In this document: positions 8,929-17,617 of the stretch, in pieces | How the letters are laid out: every line of letters begins with the position of its first letter | How positions within the stretch are numbered: the stretch's first letter is position 1 | Assembly (NCBI GenBank): GCA_964551195.1 | Contig: CAZKBI010000012.1 | Coordinates: 1 to 37,205, forward strand | Source of the DNA: CAYZPB01 sp964551195 | GTDB lineage: Bacteria; Bacillota; Bacilli; Tepidibacillales; Tepidibacillaceae | DNA: 37,205 nt | Direction of reading: 5' to 3' | Notes under the pieces: generated by a model | What the model was told of the DNA's origin: nothing | Seen by the model: only the letters and a program-made list of their open reading frames with translations | Database searches by the model: none | Position numbers and translations under genes: made by a program

Positions 8929-8956
8929 AAAGGTGTAATCTGAGGATTACACCTTT
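8929..8956. terminator. Bidirectional terminator between convergent GTPase and mnmA genes
   Basis: A 12-bp perfect inverted repeat (AAAGGTGTAATC with GATTACACCTTT) and a 4-nt loop, with T-rich sequence after it on both strands. It lies 20 nt past the GTPase stop and 6 nt past the mnmA stop, so it can serve both convergent genes. Confidence 0.88.
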
Positions 8957-8962
8957 TATTTT

Positions 8963-10060
8963 CTATTCAATTGAGTAATCAATTACTCCCCCACCAAGAC
9001 AGACCTCATCTTGGTAAAAAACCACTGATTGCCCGGGCGTAATCGCTTTCTGCGGCTTCACAAACGCAACCTCACAGCTATTCCCTTCCGACCAAACTTT
9101 CACGCTCACCGCCTGATCTGGTTGGCGATAGCGAAATTTCGCAGTACAAGCAAACTCACTTGCAGGTGCACTGCCAGCAATCCAGTTTAGATCGGTAGCA
9201 ACTAGTCCTTTTGTGTAGAGGGCGGGATGATTATCCCCCTGTACGACGTAGAGAACATTATTATCTAAATCCTTCTTAGCGACAAACCATGGCTCACCAG
9301 TTCCCTGACCGCCAATGCCGATTCCTCTCCGCTGTCCAAGTGTATAATAAATCAAGCCTCGATGTTCCCCAATTACGGTGTCATCATCTAAGGAACGGAT
9401 TTCCCCCGATTTTGAACTGATATAGTTACTAATAAATTTATTGAAATCACGTTCACCAATAAAGCAAATTCCAGTGCTATCACCCTTTTTCGCCGTAGCC
9501 AATCCAGCTTTTTCAGCTATACTCCTTAATTCAGGTTTAGTAAGGTGTCCAATTGGAAATAGGACCTTAGCCAGTTGTTCTTGATTTAACTGGTTTAAAA
9601 AGTAAGTTTGGTCTTTTGCCTGATCAACTGCTCTTAACAGCTTAAAAGTTCCTTCTGCACTTTCTATTTGGGCATAATGACCCGTTGCAATATAATCAGC
9701 ACCATACTCAAGTGCTTTTTTGCGGAAATCGCCAAACTTAATTTCACGATTACAAAGGACGTCTGGATTAGGTGTGCGGCCACGCTTAATATCATCAATA
9801 AATTCAGAGAAAACCTTCTCTTGATATTCTTTTTCGAAATTAACTGAGTAGGCCGGAATTCCGATTTGATCACAGACTCTTTTGACATCAGCAAAATCAA
9901 CCGCTGCTGTACATTCACCAAATTCATCCTCTTCATACCAGTTCTGCATAAAAAGGCCGATTACTTCATAGCCCGCCTCTTTTAGCAGTAGTGCAGCAAC
10001 AGAAGAATCGACTCCACCCGACATTCCGAGCACTACAGTGCTTTTCTTTTCAGTTTTCAT
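8963..10060 (-). CDS. mnmA: tRNA-specific 2-thiouridylase MnmA
   Basis: A 365-residue enzyme that installs sulfur at U34 of tRNA-Lys, tRNA-Glu and tRNA-Gln, using ATP and a persulfide from a cysteine desulfurase. The PP-loop is GMSGGVDSS (residues 12-20). The two catalytic cysteines are present: C103 in VLCNREIKFG and C199 in STGICFIGERDF. The C-terminal beta-barrel segments (YTLGQRRGIGIGG, ARFRYRQ-like) are complete. It starts 17 nt after the helicase stop, with AAGGTTG as a moderate ribosome binding site, so co-transcription with the helicase gene is likely. The usual cysteine desulfurase neighbour is not here. Confidence 0.96.
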   Translation of the reverse strand: MKTEKKSTVVLGMSGGVDSSVAALLLKEAGYEVIGLFMQNWYEEDEFGECTAAVDFADVKRVCDQIGIPAYSVNFEKEYQEKVFSEFIDDIKRGRTPNPDVLCNREIKFGDFRKKALEYGADYIATGHYAQIESAEGTFKLLRAVDQAKDQTYFLNQLNQEQLAKVLFPIGHLTKPELRSIAEKAGLATAKKGDSTGICFIGERDFNKFISNYISSKSGEIRSLDDDTVIGEHRGLIYYTLGQRRGIGIGGQGTGEPWFVAKKDLDNNVLYVVQGDNHPALYTKGLVATDLNWIAGSAPASEFACTAKFRYRQPDQAVSVKVWSEGNSCEVAFVKPQKAITPGQSVVFYQDEVCLGGGVIDYSIE

Positions 10061-10077
10061 CGGAACACAACCTTATT

Positions 10078-11574
10078 TTATTTATTCCCTTTTTGATCTC
10101 GTTGATATTTAGTGCGATTACGGTCTTTACTACTCTGGCTAGCGCCTTGTTTTGGGCGACCGTCACGCGAATCGCGCCCGCGCGAATCTCTGCCTCGTGA
10201 ATCACGTTTTTGATAATTACGATTCCTTGATGAACGATTACGGTCTTCTCGAGCACGAAGCGGTGATTCAGCAGTTAGTTCAACAGGAGTTTTGTCTGGC
10301 TCCTTAATTAGCATCTTCAGCACCGCTGAGATAACTGTGACTGAATCATACTCTTCAAGCAATTCTTCTGCTAGCTGTTTATATTCTAAGTTTGAATTTT
10401 CCGCCATGACTGCTTGTAGTTTATCTGTCATGATTTTTTTCTGTCCCTCAAGCGCATCCATTGTTGAAGGAATATTTTTACGTTCAATTTTTTTCTTAAT
10501 CATTCGTTCAATGGTTTGCAAGTGCCCTATTTCACGTGGTGTCACGAATGTAAGCGCTAGACCAGTTTTACCAGCTCTACCTGTTCTACCAATCCTGTGT
10601 ACATAGCTTTCTGGATCTTGTGGTATATCAAAGTTTATAACATGCGTAACTCCGGAAATATCAAGACCACGTGCAGCAACATCAGTTGCGACAAGCACTT
10701 CAATCCTACCGCTTTTGAATTGGCGCATAACGGAATCACGCTTAGCCTGTGTCAGGTCACCGTGTAATCCTTCTGCTGAGTAACCACGCTTACTTAAAGC
10801 CTCCGACAATTCATCAACTCTTCTTTTAGTTCGACCAAAGACAATTGCCGACTCCGGTGAGTAAATATCTAATAAGAGACACAATACATCAAACTTCTGC
10901 TTTTCTTTAACTTCCATATAATGTTGCTCTATATTAGGCACTGTAACTTCTTTGTCAGCCACTTTAATTAACTCTGGCTCATTCAAAAACTTATTTGCTA
11001 GCCTTCTAATTCTTTCTGGCATGGTAGCAGAAAATAGTAAGGTTTGACGTTTAGTTGGTACTTCAGTTAATATCTTCTCAATATCTTCAATGAAGCCCAT
11101 ATTTAACATCTCATCGGCTTCATCAATAATCACCATTTCAATACTATCTAAACGGATAGTCCGACGATTAATATGGTCTAGCAGACGTCCTGGAGTACCC
11201 ACAATAAACTGCGGGCGATTTTTTAAAGCACGAATCTGACGAGCAATGTCTTGTCCGCCATAGATTGGTAGCGTTTTAATACCTTTATACTGGCCAATTC
11301 TGTTCAGTTCCTCAGCAACCTGTACAGCAAGCTCACGCGTTGGTGTAAGGACTAGGCTGTGAATCTTAGTAGCGTTTGCTTCTACCTTCTCGACCATGGG
11401 GATGCCAAACGCGGCAGTTTTACCTGTACCGGTCTGTGCTTGCCCTATGATATCGCGACCTTGCATCACTAAAGGTATAGCATCTCCCTGGATTGGTGTT
11501 GTCTCTTCAAACCCCATATTTTTGATAGCCTTCATAATATTTTCGCTTAAACCTAATTCTTCAAATTTTCTCAA
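10078..11574 (-). CDS. cshA: DEAD-box RNA helicase, CshA-like
   Basis: A 498-residue ATP-dependent RNA helicase. Motifs in order: Q motif (FEELGLSENIMKAI...TPIQ), motif I AQTGTGKT (46-53), PTRELA, motif II DEAD (151-154), motif III SAT (182-184) and motif VI HRIGRTGRAG. After the two RecA-like domains comes a helical dimer-like region, then a basic low-complexity tail of about 60 residues rich in R, S, D and G. The tail includes a short tandem RDSRG repeat that probably binds RNA. This layout fits CshA, which works in ribosome assembly, cold adaptation and the RNA degradosome. The start is a TTG with GAGGAG about 10 nt upstream, somewhat distant. mnmA follows after 17 nt. Assignment to CshA over CshB rests on length and tail. 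Confidence 0.93.
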   Translation of the reverse strand: MRKFEELGLSENIMKAIKNMGFEETTPIQGDAIPLVMQGRDIIGQAQTGTGKTAAFGIPMVEKVEANATKIHSLVLTPTRELAVQVAEELNRIGQYKGIKTLPIYGGQDIARQIRALKNRPQFIVGTPGRLLDHINRRTIRLDSIEMVIIDEADEMLNMGFIEDIEKILTEVPTKRQTLLFSATMPERIRRLANKFLNEPELIKVADKEVTVPNIEQHYMEVKEKQKFDVLCLLLDIYSPESAIVFGRTKRRVDELSEALSKRGYSAEGLHGDLTQAKRDSVMRQFKSGRIEVLVATDVAARGLDISGVTHVINFDIPQDPESYVHRIGRTGRAGKTGLALTFVTPREIGHLQTIERMIKKKIERKNIPSTMDALEGQKKIMTDKLQAVMAENSNLEYKQLAEELLEEYDSVTVISAVLKMLIKEPDKTPVELTAESPLRAREDRNRSSRNRNYQKRDSRGRDSRGRDSRDGRPKQGASQSSKDRNRTKYQRDQKGNK

Positions 11575-11627
11575 TTAATTCAATCTCCTCAATATTTAAA
11601 TTAGAAATATAAATGACATATACATTT

Positions 11628-11661
11628 AAAAGACATTCTCCAATCGCGGAAAATGTCTTTT
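11628..11661 (-). terminator. Probable terminator after the MEMO-family gene
   Basis: The arms AAAAGACATT (11628-11637) and AATGTCTTTT (11652-11661) form a 10-bp stem with a 14-nt loop. On the minus strand it is followed by TTTTAAATG. It lies about 70 nt past the MEMO-family stop and before the helicase leader. The T-tract is short, so strength is uncertain. Confidence 0.6.
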
Positions 11662-11730
11662 AATAAACATTATAAACATCTCTTAAAGGGCATTTTAACA
11701 CATTTAAGCAACTTTTGCAAATTCAGAGTT

Positions 11731-12675
11731 CTAGAAATATATCGCCGTCAAATAGCTTGTCGTGTTTTTAAATTCACTTGGGTGAATTCTTGCAGAATTA
11801 CCATGATTTAATATAACCTGTTGCGAAGAATCTAACTTCTCGAGTAGTGAGAACATGAAAATAGCACTAACAGGCGAATCTAAGTATTCATTATTTAACT
11901 GACTAAGCCTCTGAGAATCACGGTTTATGACTAGTTCTTTAGTTATTAAGTCTCTTTTGTCGGCCTCTTCAAGTGAAAGATAATGCGAAAAATCGATTGA
12001 AGCAATAATCATTACACGCTTACCTTTAATCTGTTCATAAATTCTACCCGCCAGATCAATAACCACATTCGGCTCAAGTGCACTTGAGAATATTAATGGT
12101 ACCAATTTGCTATTTGGCATAAAGTGCTTAATATAGGGAACATGTACCGAGATTGAATGTTCATTTGCTGCAAGTTCAAAACTATAACCTACCTGCTCCT
12201 CATTGACTAAATAATTTGTAAGTTCTTGATTAACTTCCAAGTTACCAAATGGCGTTTCCCAGTCCCAAATAGATGTATGAATTGTTTCCACGCCAGCACT
12301 TGAGTGATTAGGTCCAACTAGTAAGATTAACTCTGGCTGGCTTGCGGCAACAGTTGCATAGAACTCGGCAATCAGTCCATCTGCTAATAGGTGATGATTA
12401 ACAATTCCACCATAAATCAGCTGCTGACTGTACTCCTCAACAGCTGGGACCTGCAGGGACCGATAAAATTTATTAAGATCAAACCCTTGAAGTTGAAGCT
12501 TCCGATAATCGTTATTAATAGCAAGCTCTGTCTCCTCATCTGTTTCTGGAAAAAAAGCATTATTACAGCCTAAAGTACCAATAGAAATAAAAATAACAAC
12601 TATTATACTTAAAGCTAGAACTAGAAGTAACCTTCTGTTTATTATTAGGTTGCTATTAATGAATATAAATCTCAT
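11731..12675 (-). CDS. MEMO-family (AmmeMemoRadiSam protein B-like) lipoprotein
   Basis: A 314-residue MEMO1-family protein (PF01875), related to extradiol dioxygenases and to AmmeMemoRadiSam system protein B. Its conserved histidine segments are GGIVNHHLLAD (H94/H95), VGPNHSSAG (H124), NEHSISVHVPY (H173) and ASIDFSHY (H231), which suggests a metal site. Unlike typical MEMO proteins it begins with a basic stretch, a hydrophobic segment (about 16-33) and a lipobox ending LGC at C37, so it is probably an outward-facing lipoprotein. The start overlaps the preceding alpha-2-macroglobulin-like gene by 20 nt, with AAAGG about 11 nt before the ATG; translational coupling is likely. The radical-SAM (AmmeMemoRadiSam A and C) partners are not in the window. 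Family is confident; the activity is unknown. Confidence 0.85.
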   Translation of the reverse strand: MRFIFINSNLIINRRLLLVLALSIIVVIFISIGTLGCNNAFFPETDEETELAINNDYRKLQLQGFDLNKFYRSLQVPAVEEYSQQLIYGGIVNHHLLADGLIAEFYATVAASQPELILLVGPNHSSAGVETIHTSIWDWETPFGNLEVNQELTNYLVNEEQVGYSFELAANEHSISVHVPYIKHFMPNSKLVPLIFSSALEPNVVIDLAGRIYEQIKGKRVMIIASIDFSHYLSLEEADKRDLITKELVINRDSQRLSQLNNEYLDSPVSAIFMFSLLEKLDSSQQVILNHGNSARIHPSEFKNTTSYLTAIYF

Positions 12676-15600
12676 TAATAATAAACCTTTCTTGTGGAGC
12701 AGTAGTCAAAGAGCCACTCGCAAAATGCTGCATGACCGGAGTGTCAGCGGCGTATTCACCAATACTTGCTACCCTCGCATAATAAGTCAAAGGATCATTT
12801 TTTGCATTTTTGCTATGATAGTAGCCAAAGACAATCCTTTCTGTATCACTATAAATCGGAAGAGACATCCCGCGAGTACGCATATCGCTATTTTCTATAT
12901 AGCGGAAGCCAGCTGGTAAGCAGTCAGTTATTTCATAATAACCATCAGGTGCATTTGCAGAAAAACTTGGTTCCAAAGTAATCTTCACAATATCTGAAAG
13001 TGCTAATTCAGTAATCGGTTTATTATTTACTTTATAAAACCGTTCTAAGGAATAGCTATCACTATTTTTAATCCCGGCCTCTTCCAATTTTCCATAATAA
13101 CTAACAGCGACAGTTAAATCACCTTTAACATTGCTGAAACTAACTGTTTTTATTTCTTCCGGACTTAAGATAAGTGAAAATCGTCCAGAACCCTCAATAT
13201 TAACAGTCTCTTTTTCACCATTGAGTGTATAGTCAAAACTATTTCTCTTGTCAGTCTTTGGGATATCGTTTTTCATAAATATTAATTGTTCTAATAGAGT
13301 AAGTATTTTGTCAGTTTGGTTATTGGTTAAATAATCAAACATCCTATATCTCTCATCACTATCTAATTTAGCAGCAACAATCGCTAATAATGAAGTGGCT
13401 TCAAGTACATCATCTTTATCAATACCCGTTTCAATATATACTTGTTCTCCGACTCTCTTGCCGTATTTATTCATTAGTTTAATATAAATTTGATTTGCAG
13501 AGTTCAAATCACCGAATTCAGCAAGTGCAACTGCAAGTAATACCTGTTCTTTAATGCTTAAACCTTGTTCTTTAGCGGCATTTTGTACATCTAGTAAGAA
13601 AGGCTCATTAAGCGCAGCCAAGCCCCAATAAGCAGCTGCCTGATCAATCCCTGATGAATTTTTATTAATTAAAATCTCGTTGAAATAGAATTTCAGAGCA
13701 CTTTTATCAATGAGTTCACTCGCAATGGATGCGACCTTAGCTGATAGTAGAGCTTCATTTTCTGAGTATGGCAACAATGAAATTCCACCATCACCGGTTT
13801 GATATTGATCTAATTCAAATTTCTCGGTGCTAATATTTTCTTCTGAAAAATGTTTGTTCAGTATTTCCGGTCCGATTTTGCGAGCAAGAATCTGGTCCAC
13901 CCGTGAGCCCGTTGTATAAGCTAAACTAGTTAGGTTTTTATAAAAAAGTGAATTGCTTTTGCTGTAGAACCTTAAATTAGCATAACCATCGGTATTTGTA
14001 ATTTTCATCCCATTCTCGAGATCGTAATAATCAATTATATTCGTTTTTAAGAGTGTATCCTCTACTGAGAACTCCTTCTTGATGCCATCAGACAAGCTAC
14101 CTTGCTTACTTTCAACCTGAAGAGTGTACTTTCCTTTAGGTAATTTCCCTATTTCGATATTGCTGTAGTCGTTAGCTCTTCCCTTTGTAGTTAACTTAGT
14201 CTCTTTCCCTTGCTGATCAGTCAATGTTAATAAGTATTCTACTGTCTCATTTGTTTTAGTCGCGGTTCCATAAGATCTTACTGAGACAGCTATCGTATCA
14301 CCAACAAGATATTTTTCATTCGCGATTAATAGAGTAAAAAACGGAAGTTGTACATTAACTGCAGTTTTTCCGTTCCCCGCAAGTAAATCTTTAGTGATTG
14401 CCTGGTAGGTAACACGCCATGATGTAAGATTATCGGGCACTTGGAAAGTAAGTGTAGCTCTACCATTTTTATCAGTAGTAAGTGTTCTGAATTCGGCAGT
14501 ATCTTTAAATTCCGAACGTACATAATCGGCGTAACCACCATCACCGCCCATTTCAGCACCGCCTTTAAGCTGAGCAGTCTGAGACGATGCGTATTCTGCT
14601 AGTATGCCAGTTGTGAATACATAACTATATACTGACTCTGCAGTATCGACGAACTGATCACTTAATGCGAACATGGCTTCGTCAACTATACTTATATTTA
14701 AACTAGCCTTTAAAGGGTTACCTTTCTTATCTTTTACAGTAAAGTTTAATTTCGCAGTATCACCTGGTTTATAATGACTTTTATCAGCCACAGCATCAAT
14801 TTTTATATTCTTTTCACTATAATCGTAGAGGATTCCTTTAATTCCTGTTAAGTAAATCCTTTTCCCATCAAAGTAGGCAGCTTCATAATAGAAGTTTGGA
14901 ATATCTTCTTTTTTGAAGGTATAGCTATTTTCGGTTTTGTCAGAGATAGAATAATCGCGTAGACCATCCTTTAACTTTAACATCAATAAACGGTCCTCAT
15001 TTAATTCTCGCGCTGCTAATCCATTTTTCATTAGTTTTAAGCTAATTTCATCATTTATTCGGTAATTATATTTATTTTCATCAGCCTCTTCTAGAGTATA
15101 AATGGACTCGGCAAAATCATTATAATCGTTCATGAAGCGCCTCACAACATTACTATGAACAACAATATTTCCTCTCGTATCCGTGGTTTCAACAATAATT
15201 TCATAATCAGCTTCTTGAGCAAATTGATAGTTGAACTGATAAACACCACCCAAGGTCTCAGCTGTAAATTTTTCAACCTGCCTCTCAACCCTATTATAGT
15301 TATATGTTTCAACTACTCGTTTATTAATAAAGTCGTAATAGTTCCCAGTTACTTCTTTAACAAACTCGATCTCTATTATTTGAACGTTAATTGGCCGATT
15401 TATCTCTTTCCCTTTATATTTCTTGGTGTAATCACCGTAATCATTTTCTGCACTAGACTTGTTAAGATCTATCAGATTTGTCGCGATTGAAATTTCAGAA
15501 TCGATTTCCCCATCAGAAACTGCAATGTTAACCATTATATCTTTTGGAAAGACCAAAATCTCAGCATTTTCCCAGATATTCTGGTCCTCAGCCTGATCAT

Positions 15601-17536
15601 TTATAATATTAAAGTTCACATAGATTGGCATCCAATCGACCGCTGTAATTATTGGTCGGTAATTTATTAGTGCATTTCCGTTCCGATCAGTAACAATTTT
15701 GCCGACATTTCTATTGGTTCTCTCTTCATAATATGTTGCTTTTAGATTTAGGCCAGTTACGGGAGATCCCTCAAAAAAATTTGCCTTAATATTTAATAGA
15801 GCATTATCCCATGCAAATATAACATCTTTGTTAAAGTCTGCCTCGATCATGTATGCGGGTTTTTTATAATTCCTAATCTCAAATGATTTTCCTATTATCA
15901 ATGCATCATCATTTTTTATTTCAATATAATAACTTCCAGGAATTAAGTTATTAAAAGCAAGCTTTTCATCAAATGTGCCGAACTCATCCAGAGTCAATTC
16001 TGTTTTCATAACTTCAACTTTATCGCCTAGGTTAGAGGACATATTTAGAGTCGCTGTAAGTTTATTTAATTTAGTTCCACTCTCTCTTGCCTTTACAAGT
16101 CCCCACAAATTTACTGTGTCATTTTGTTGATATAAATCACGATCAAAATATAAATAGGACCAGTAGCCGGCATTAGAGCTTTGGTAACCATAAGAATAGT
16201 CATAGCCGTAAAATGATTTTAATAGTTGTGCAACATAAGTCGGTCGGTTATTGATTTCAACTTTAAAATATTGTTGATTAAACTCTTCTAGTTTGACTAC
16301 TTGCTCATTAATTAGCGCAATACCCTCAGCATTAGTAATAGCAGTTCTTCCATTTTCTGCCACCAGCTTCGCGCCTGGGATTGGTTTGCCGTTTTGAGTA
16401 TCGTTAACCCATGCAAGGCTCTCCTTCTCACCTAACATAATATATATGGCAGCGTTGTTAACTTGTAGATGCGTCTGGTAATTGCTTTTGCCATTCGTCA
16501 CATTTATTAAATAATATCCCTCATCTAACTCCTCAGGGAAAACCAAATAATGCGTCCAATTATTCTGCATCGTCTGAAATTTTGTGTTAAAGCTCGTGAT
16601 TTTTTTCAATCCACCATCAAGCTTAATAGTTTTATTTATTGAATTCATCCAGTTCAAATCAGTATCAATCAACTCTTTGAGTCCAACAATTAAGCTGTCA
16701 GCTTCGCTGTATTGATATATCTCGACTTTTACTTCTTGATTACGCAATTCCTCACTTGGGTGGACTTCTAAGTATGGCACCGTATCAGATGTGAAGTTAT
16801 ATAAAGTTTCAGTAAAGTTTAAATACGTTTTATCTGTGCGATTCGCTACAGTCATAAACTGGAATGTATAATCATCAGTAATCTTTTTATTGCTTTCCTT
16901 AAGAGTTAATCCGGATTTTACACTAACTGTATACACAGTATCTGGATCTAAATTTTTATCCGGCATAAAAACAGCTTGATTCTTATTATAAATAAACTTT
17001 CCTTTTACCATCGGCTCGATTGAAAAGAAATTATCCAATGATTCAAAGTTCGGATAACTGTAAGTAAATTCAATTCCCGTGTCTAAAGGCACACCAAGTC
17101 CTTTATCTCTTGGTAGTGTGCTCTCTAGTTTAAAGTCCTTAACTGTCTGAAATGCCCAGGAGAACTTACTATCCTCATCAACCATACTAACTCTATATAC
17201 TGTGTTTGAAGTAAGAGGGTTTTCAAAACTTACCGTATATTCCTTACTCGAGAGTTTCGTCACTTTATAAGGAATCGCAGGCTCAATATTAAATAAATAT
17301 TTAATTCCATCTAGCGTAGTCTCATCTTTGGAAACAATGTTTAACCCGGAATTTAAAGCAACTCCCGCTCCATCACTCTCAGTTGCCTCAATCTTATACT
17401 GCAAGTTACCCTCCATCTGTAAATCTAGATTGCCCCTACTCTCTCCATCACTAACAAAATAGTAAATGAATAAGCCTAACAAAACTACTATCAGAATTAC
17501 GCCAACCAGAACAACAATTTTTTTACTCGTTTTCAT
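12656..17536 (-). CDS. Alpha-2-macroglobulin-like surface protein, thioester lost
   Basis: A 1626-residue envelope protein with a membrane anchor near the N-terminus (residues 7-28) and no lipobox. Next come two Ig-like (Big_5-type) domains, including DKGLGVPLDTGIEF and PDKNLDPDTVYTVSV, then a chain of MG domains. The A2M core follows (VDEAMFALSDQ; DTAEFRTLTTDKNGRATLTF; PDNLTSWRVTYQA), then the alpha-helical thioester-fold domain, and a C-terminal domain with DCLPAGF. Bacterial A2Ms trap proteases through a CxEQ thioester. Here the aligned segment reads GSRVDQ (1210-1215), so the cysteine is gone, and the only cysteine I can find is in DCLPAGF. It is therefore like thioester-less bacterial A2Ms such as E. 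coli YfaS. The usual partner pbpC is absent, and the MEMO lipoprotein gene overlaps its 3' end. AGAGAGG lies about 8 nt before the ATG. Confidence 0.88.
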   Translation of the reverse strand: MKTSKKIVVLVGVILIVVLLGLFIYYFVSDGESRGNLDLQMEGNLQYKIEATESDGAGVALNSGLNIVSKDETTLDGIKYLFNIEPAIPYKVTKLSSKEYTVSFENPLTSNTVYRVSMVDEDSKFSWAFQTVKDFKLESTLPRDKGLGVPLDTGIEFTYSYPNFESLDNFFSIEPMVKGKFIYNKNQAVFMPDKNLDPDTVYTVSVKSGLTLKESNKKITDDYTFQFMTVANRTDKTYLNFTETLYNFTSDTVPYLEVHPSEELRNQEVKVEIYQYSEADSLIVGLKELIDTDLNWMNSINKTIKLDGGLKKITSFNTKFQTMQNNWTHYLVFPEELDEGYYLINVTNGKSNYQTHLQVNNAAIYIMLGEKESLAWVNDTQNGKPIPGAKLVAENGRTAITNAEGIALINEQVVKLEEFNQQYFKVEINNRPTYVAQLLKSFYGYDYSYGYQSSNAGYWSYLYFDRDLYQQNDTVNLWGLVKARESGTKLNKLTATLNMSSNLGDKVEVMKTELTLDEFGTFDEKLAFNNLIPGSYYIEIKNDDALIIGKSFEIRNYKKPAYMIEADFNKDVIFAWDNALLNIKANFFEGSPVTGLNLKATYYEERTNRNVGKIVTDRNGNALINYRPIITAVDWMPIYVNFNIINDQAEDQNIWENAEILVFPKDIMVNIAVSDGEIDSEISIATNLIDLNKSSAENDYGDYTKKYKGKEINRPINVQIIEIEFVKEVTGNYYDFINKRVVETYNYNRVERQVEKFTAETLGGVYQFNYQFAQEADYEIIVETTDTRGNIVVHSNVVRRFMNDYNDFAESIYTLEEADENKYNYRINDEISLKLMKNGLAARELNEDRLLMLKLKDGLRDYSISDKTENSYTFKKEDIPNFYYEAAYFDGKRIYLTGIKGILYDYSEKNIKIDAVADKSHYKPGDTAKLNFTVKDKKGNPLKASLNISIVDEAMFALSDQFVDTAESVYSYVFTTGILAEYASSQTAQLKGGAEMGGDGGYADYVRSEFKDTAEFRTLTTDKNGRATLTFQVPDNLTSWRVTYQAITKDLLAGNGKTAVNVQLPFFTLLIANEKYLVGDTIAVSVRSYGTATKTNETVEYLLTLTDQQGKETKLTTKGRANDYSNIEIGKLPKGKYTLQVESKQGSLSDGIKKEFSVEDTLLKTNIIDYYDLENGMKITNTDGYANLRFYSKSNSLFYKNLTSLAYTTGSRVDQILARKIGPEILNKHFSEENISTEKFELDQYQTGDGGISLLPYSENEALLSAKVASIASELIDKSALKFYFNEILINKNSSGIDQAAAYWGLAALNEPFLLDVQNAAKEQGLSIKEQVLLAVALAEFGDLNSANQIYIKLMNKYGKRVGEQVYIETGIDKDDVLEATSLLAIVAAKLDSDERYRMFDYLTNNQTDKILTLLEQLIFMKNDIPKTDKRNSFDYTLNGEKETVNIEGSGRFSLILSPEEIKTVSFSNVKGDLTVAVSYYGKLEEAGIKNSDSYSLERFYKVNNKPITELALSDIVKITLEPSFSANAPDGYYEITDCLPAGFRYIENSDMRTRGMSLPIYSDTERIVFGYYHSKNAKNDPLTYYARVASIGEYAADTPVMQHFASGSLTTAPQERFIINEIYIH

Positions 17537-17617
17537 TGGTTAACAACCTCTCTAAATTAAATTATTCAAAGAACGATCAAGAGTAAGTAAGTCTGTATTA
17601 ATTTTCTTCTGCACTAT

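Noticed and set aside
10155..10205. Possible DNA repeat element in the helicase tail
   Set aside because: It is the in-frame coding of a short RDSRG peptide repeat in the CshA-type basic tail, not a mobile or intergenic repeat.
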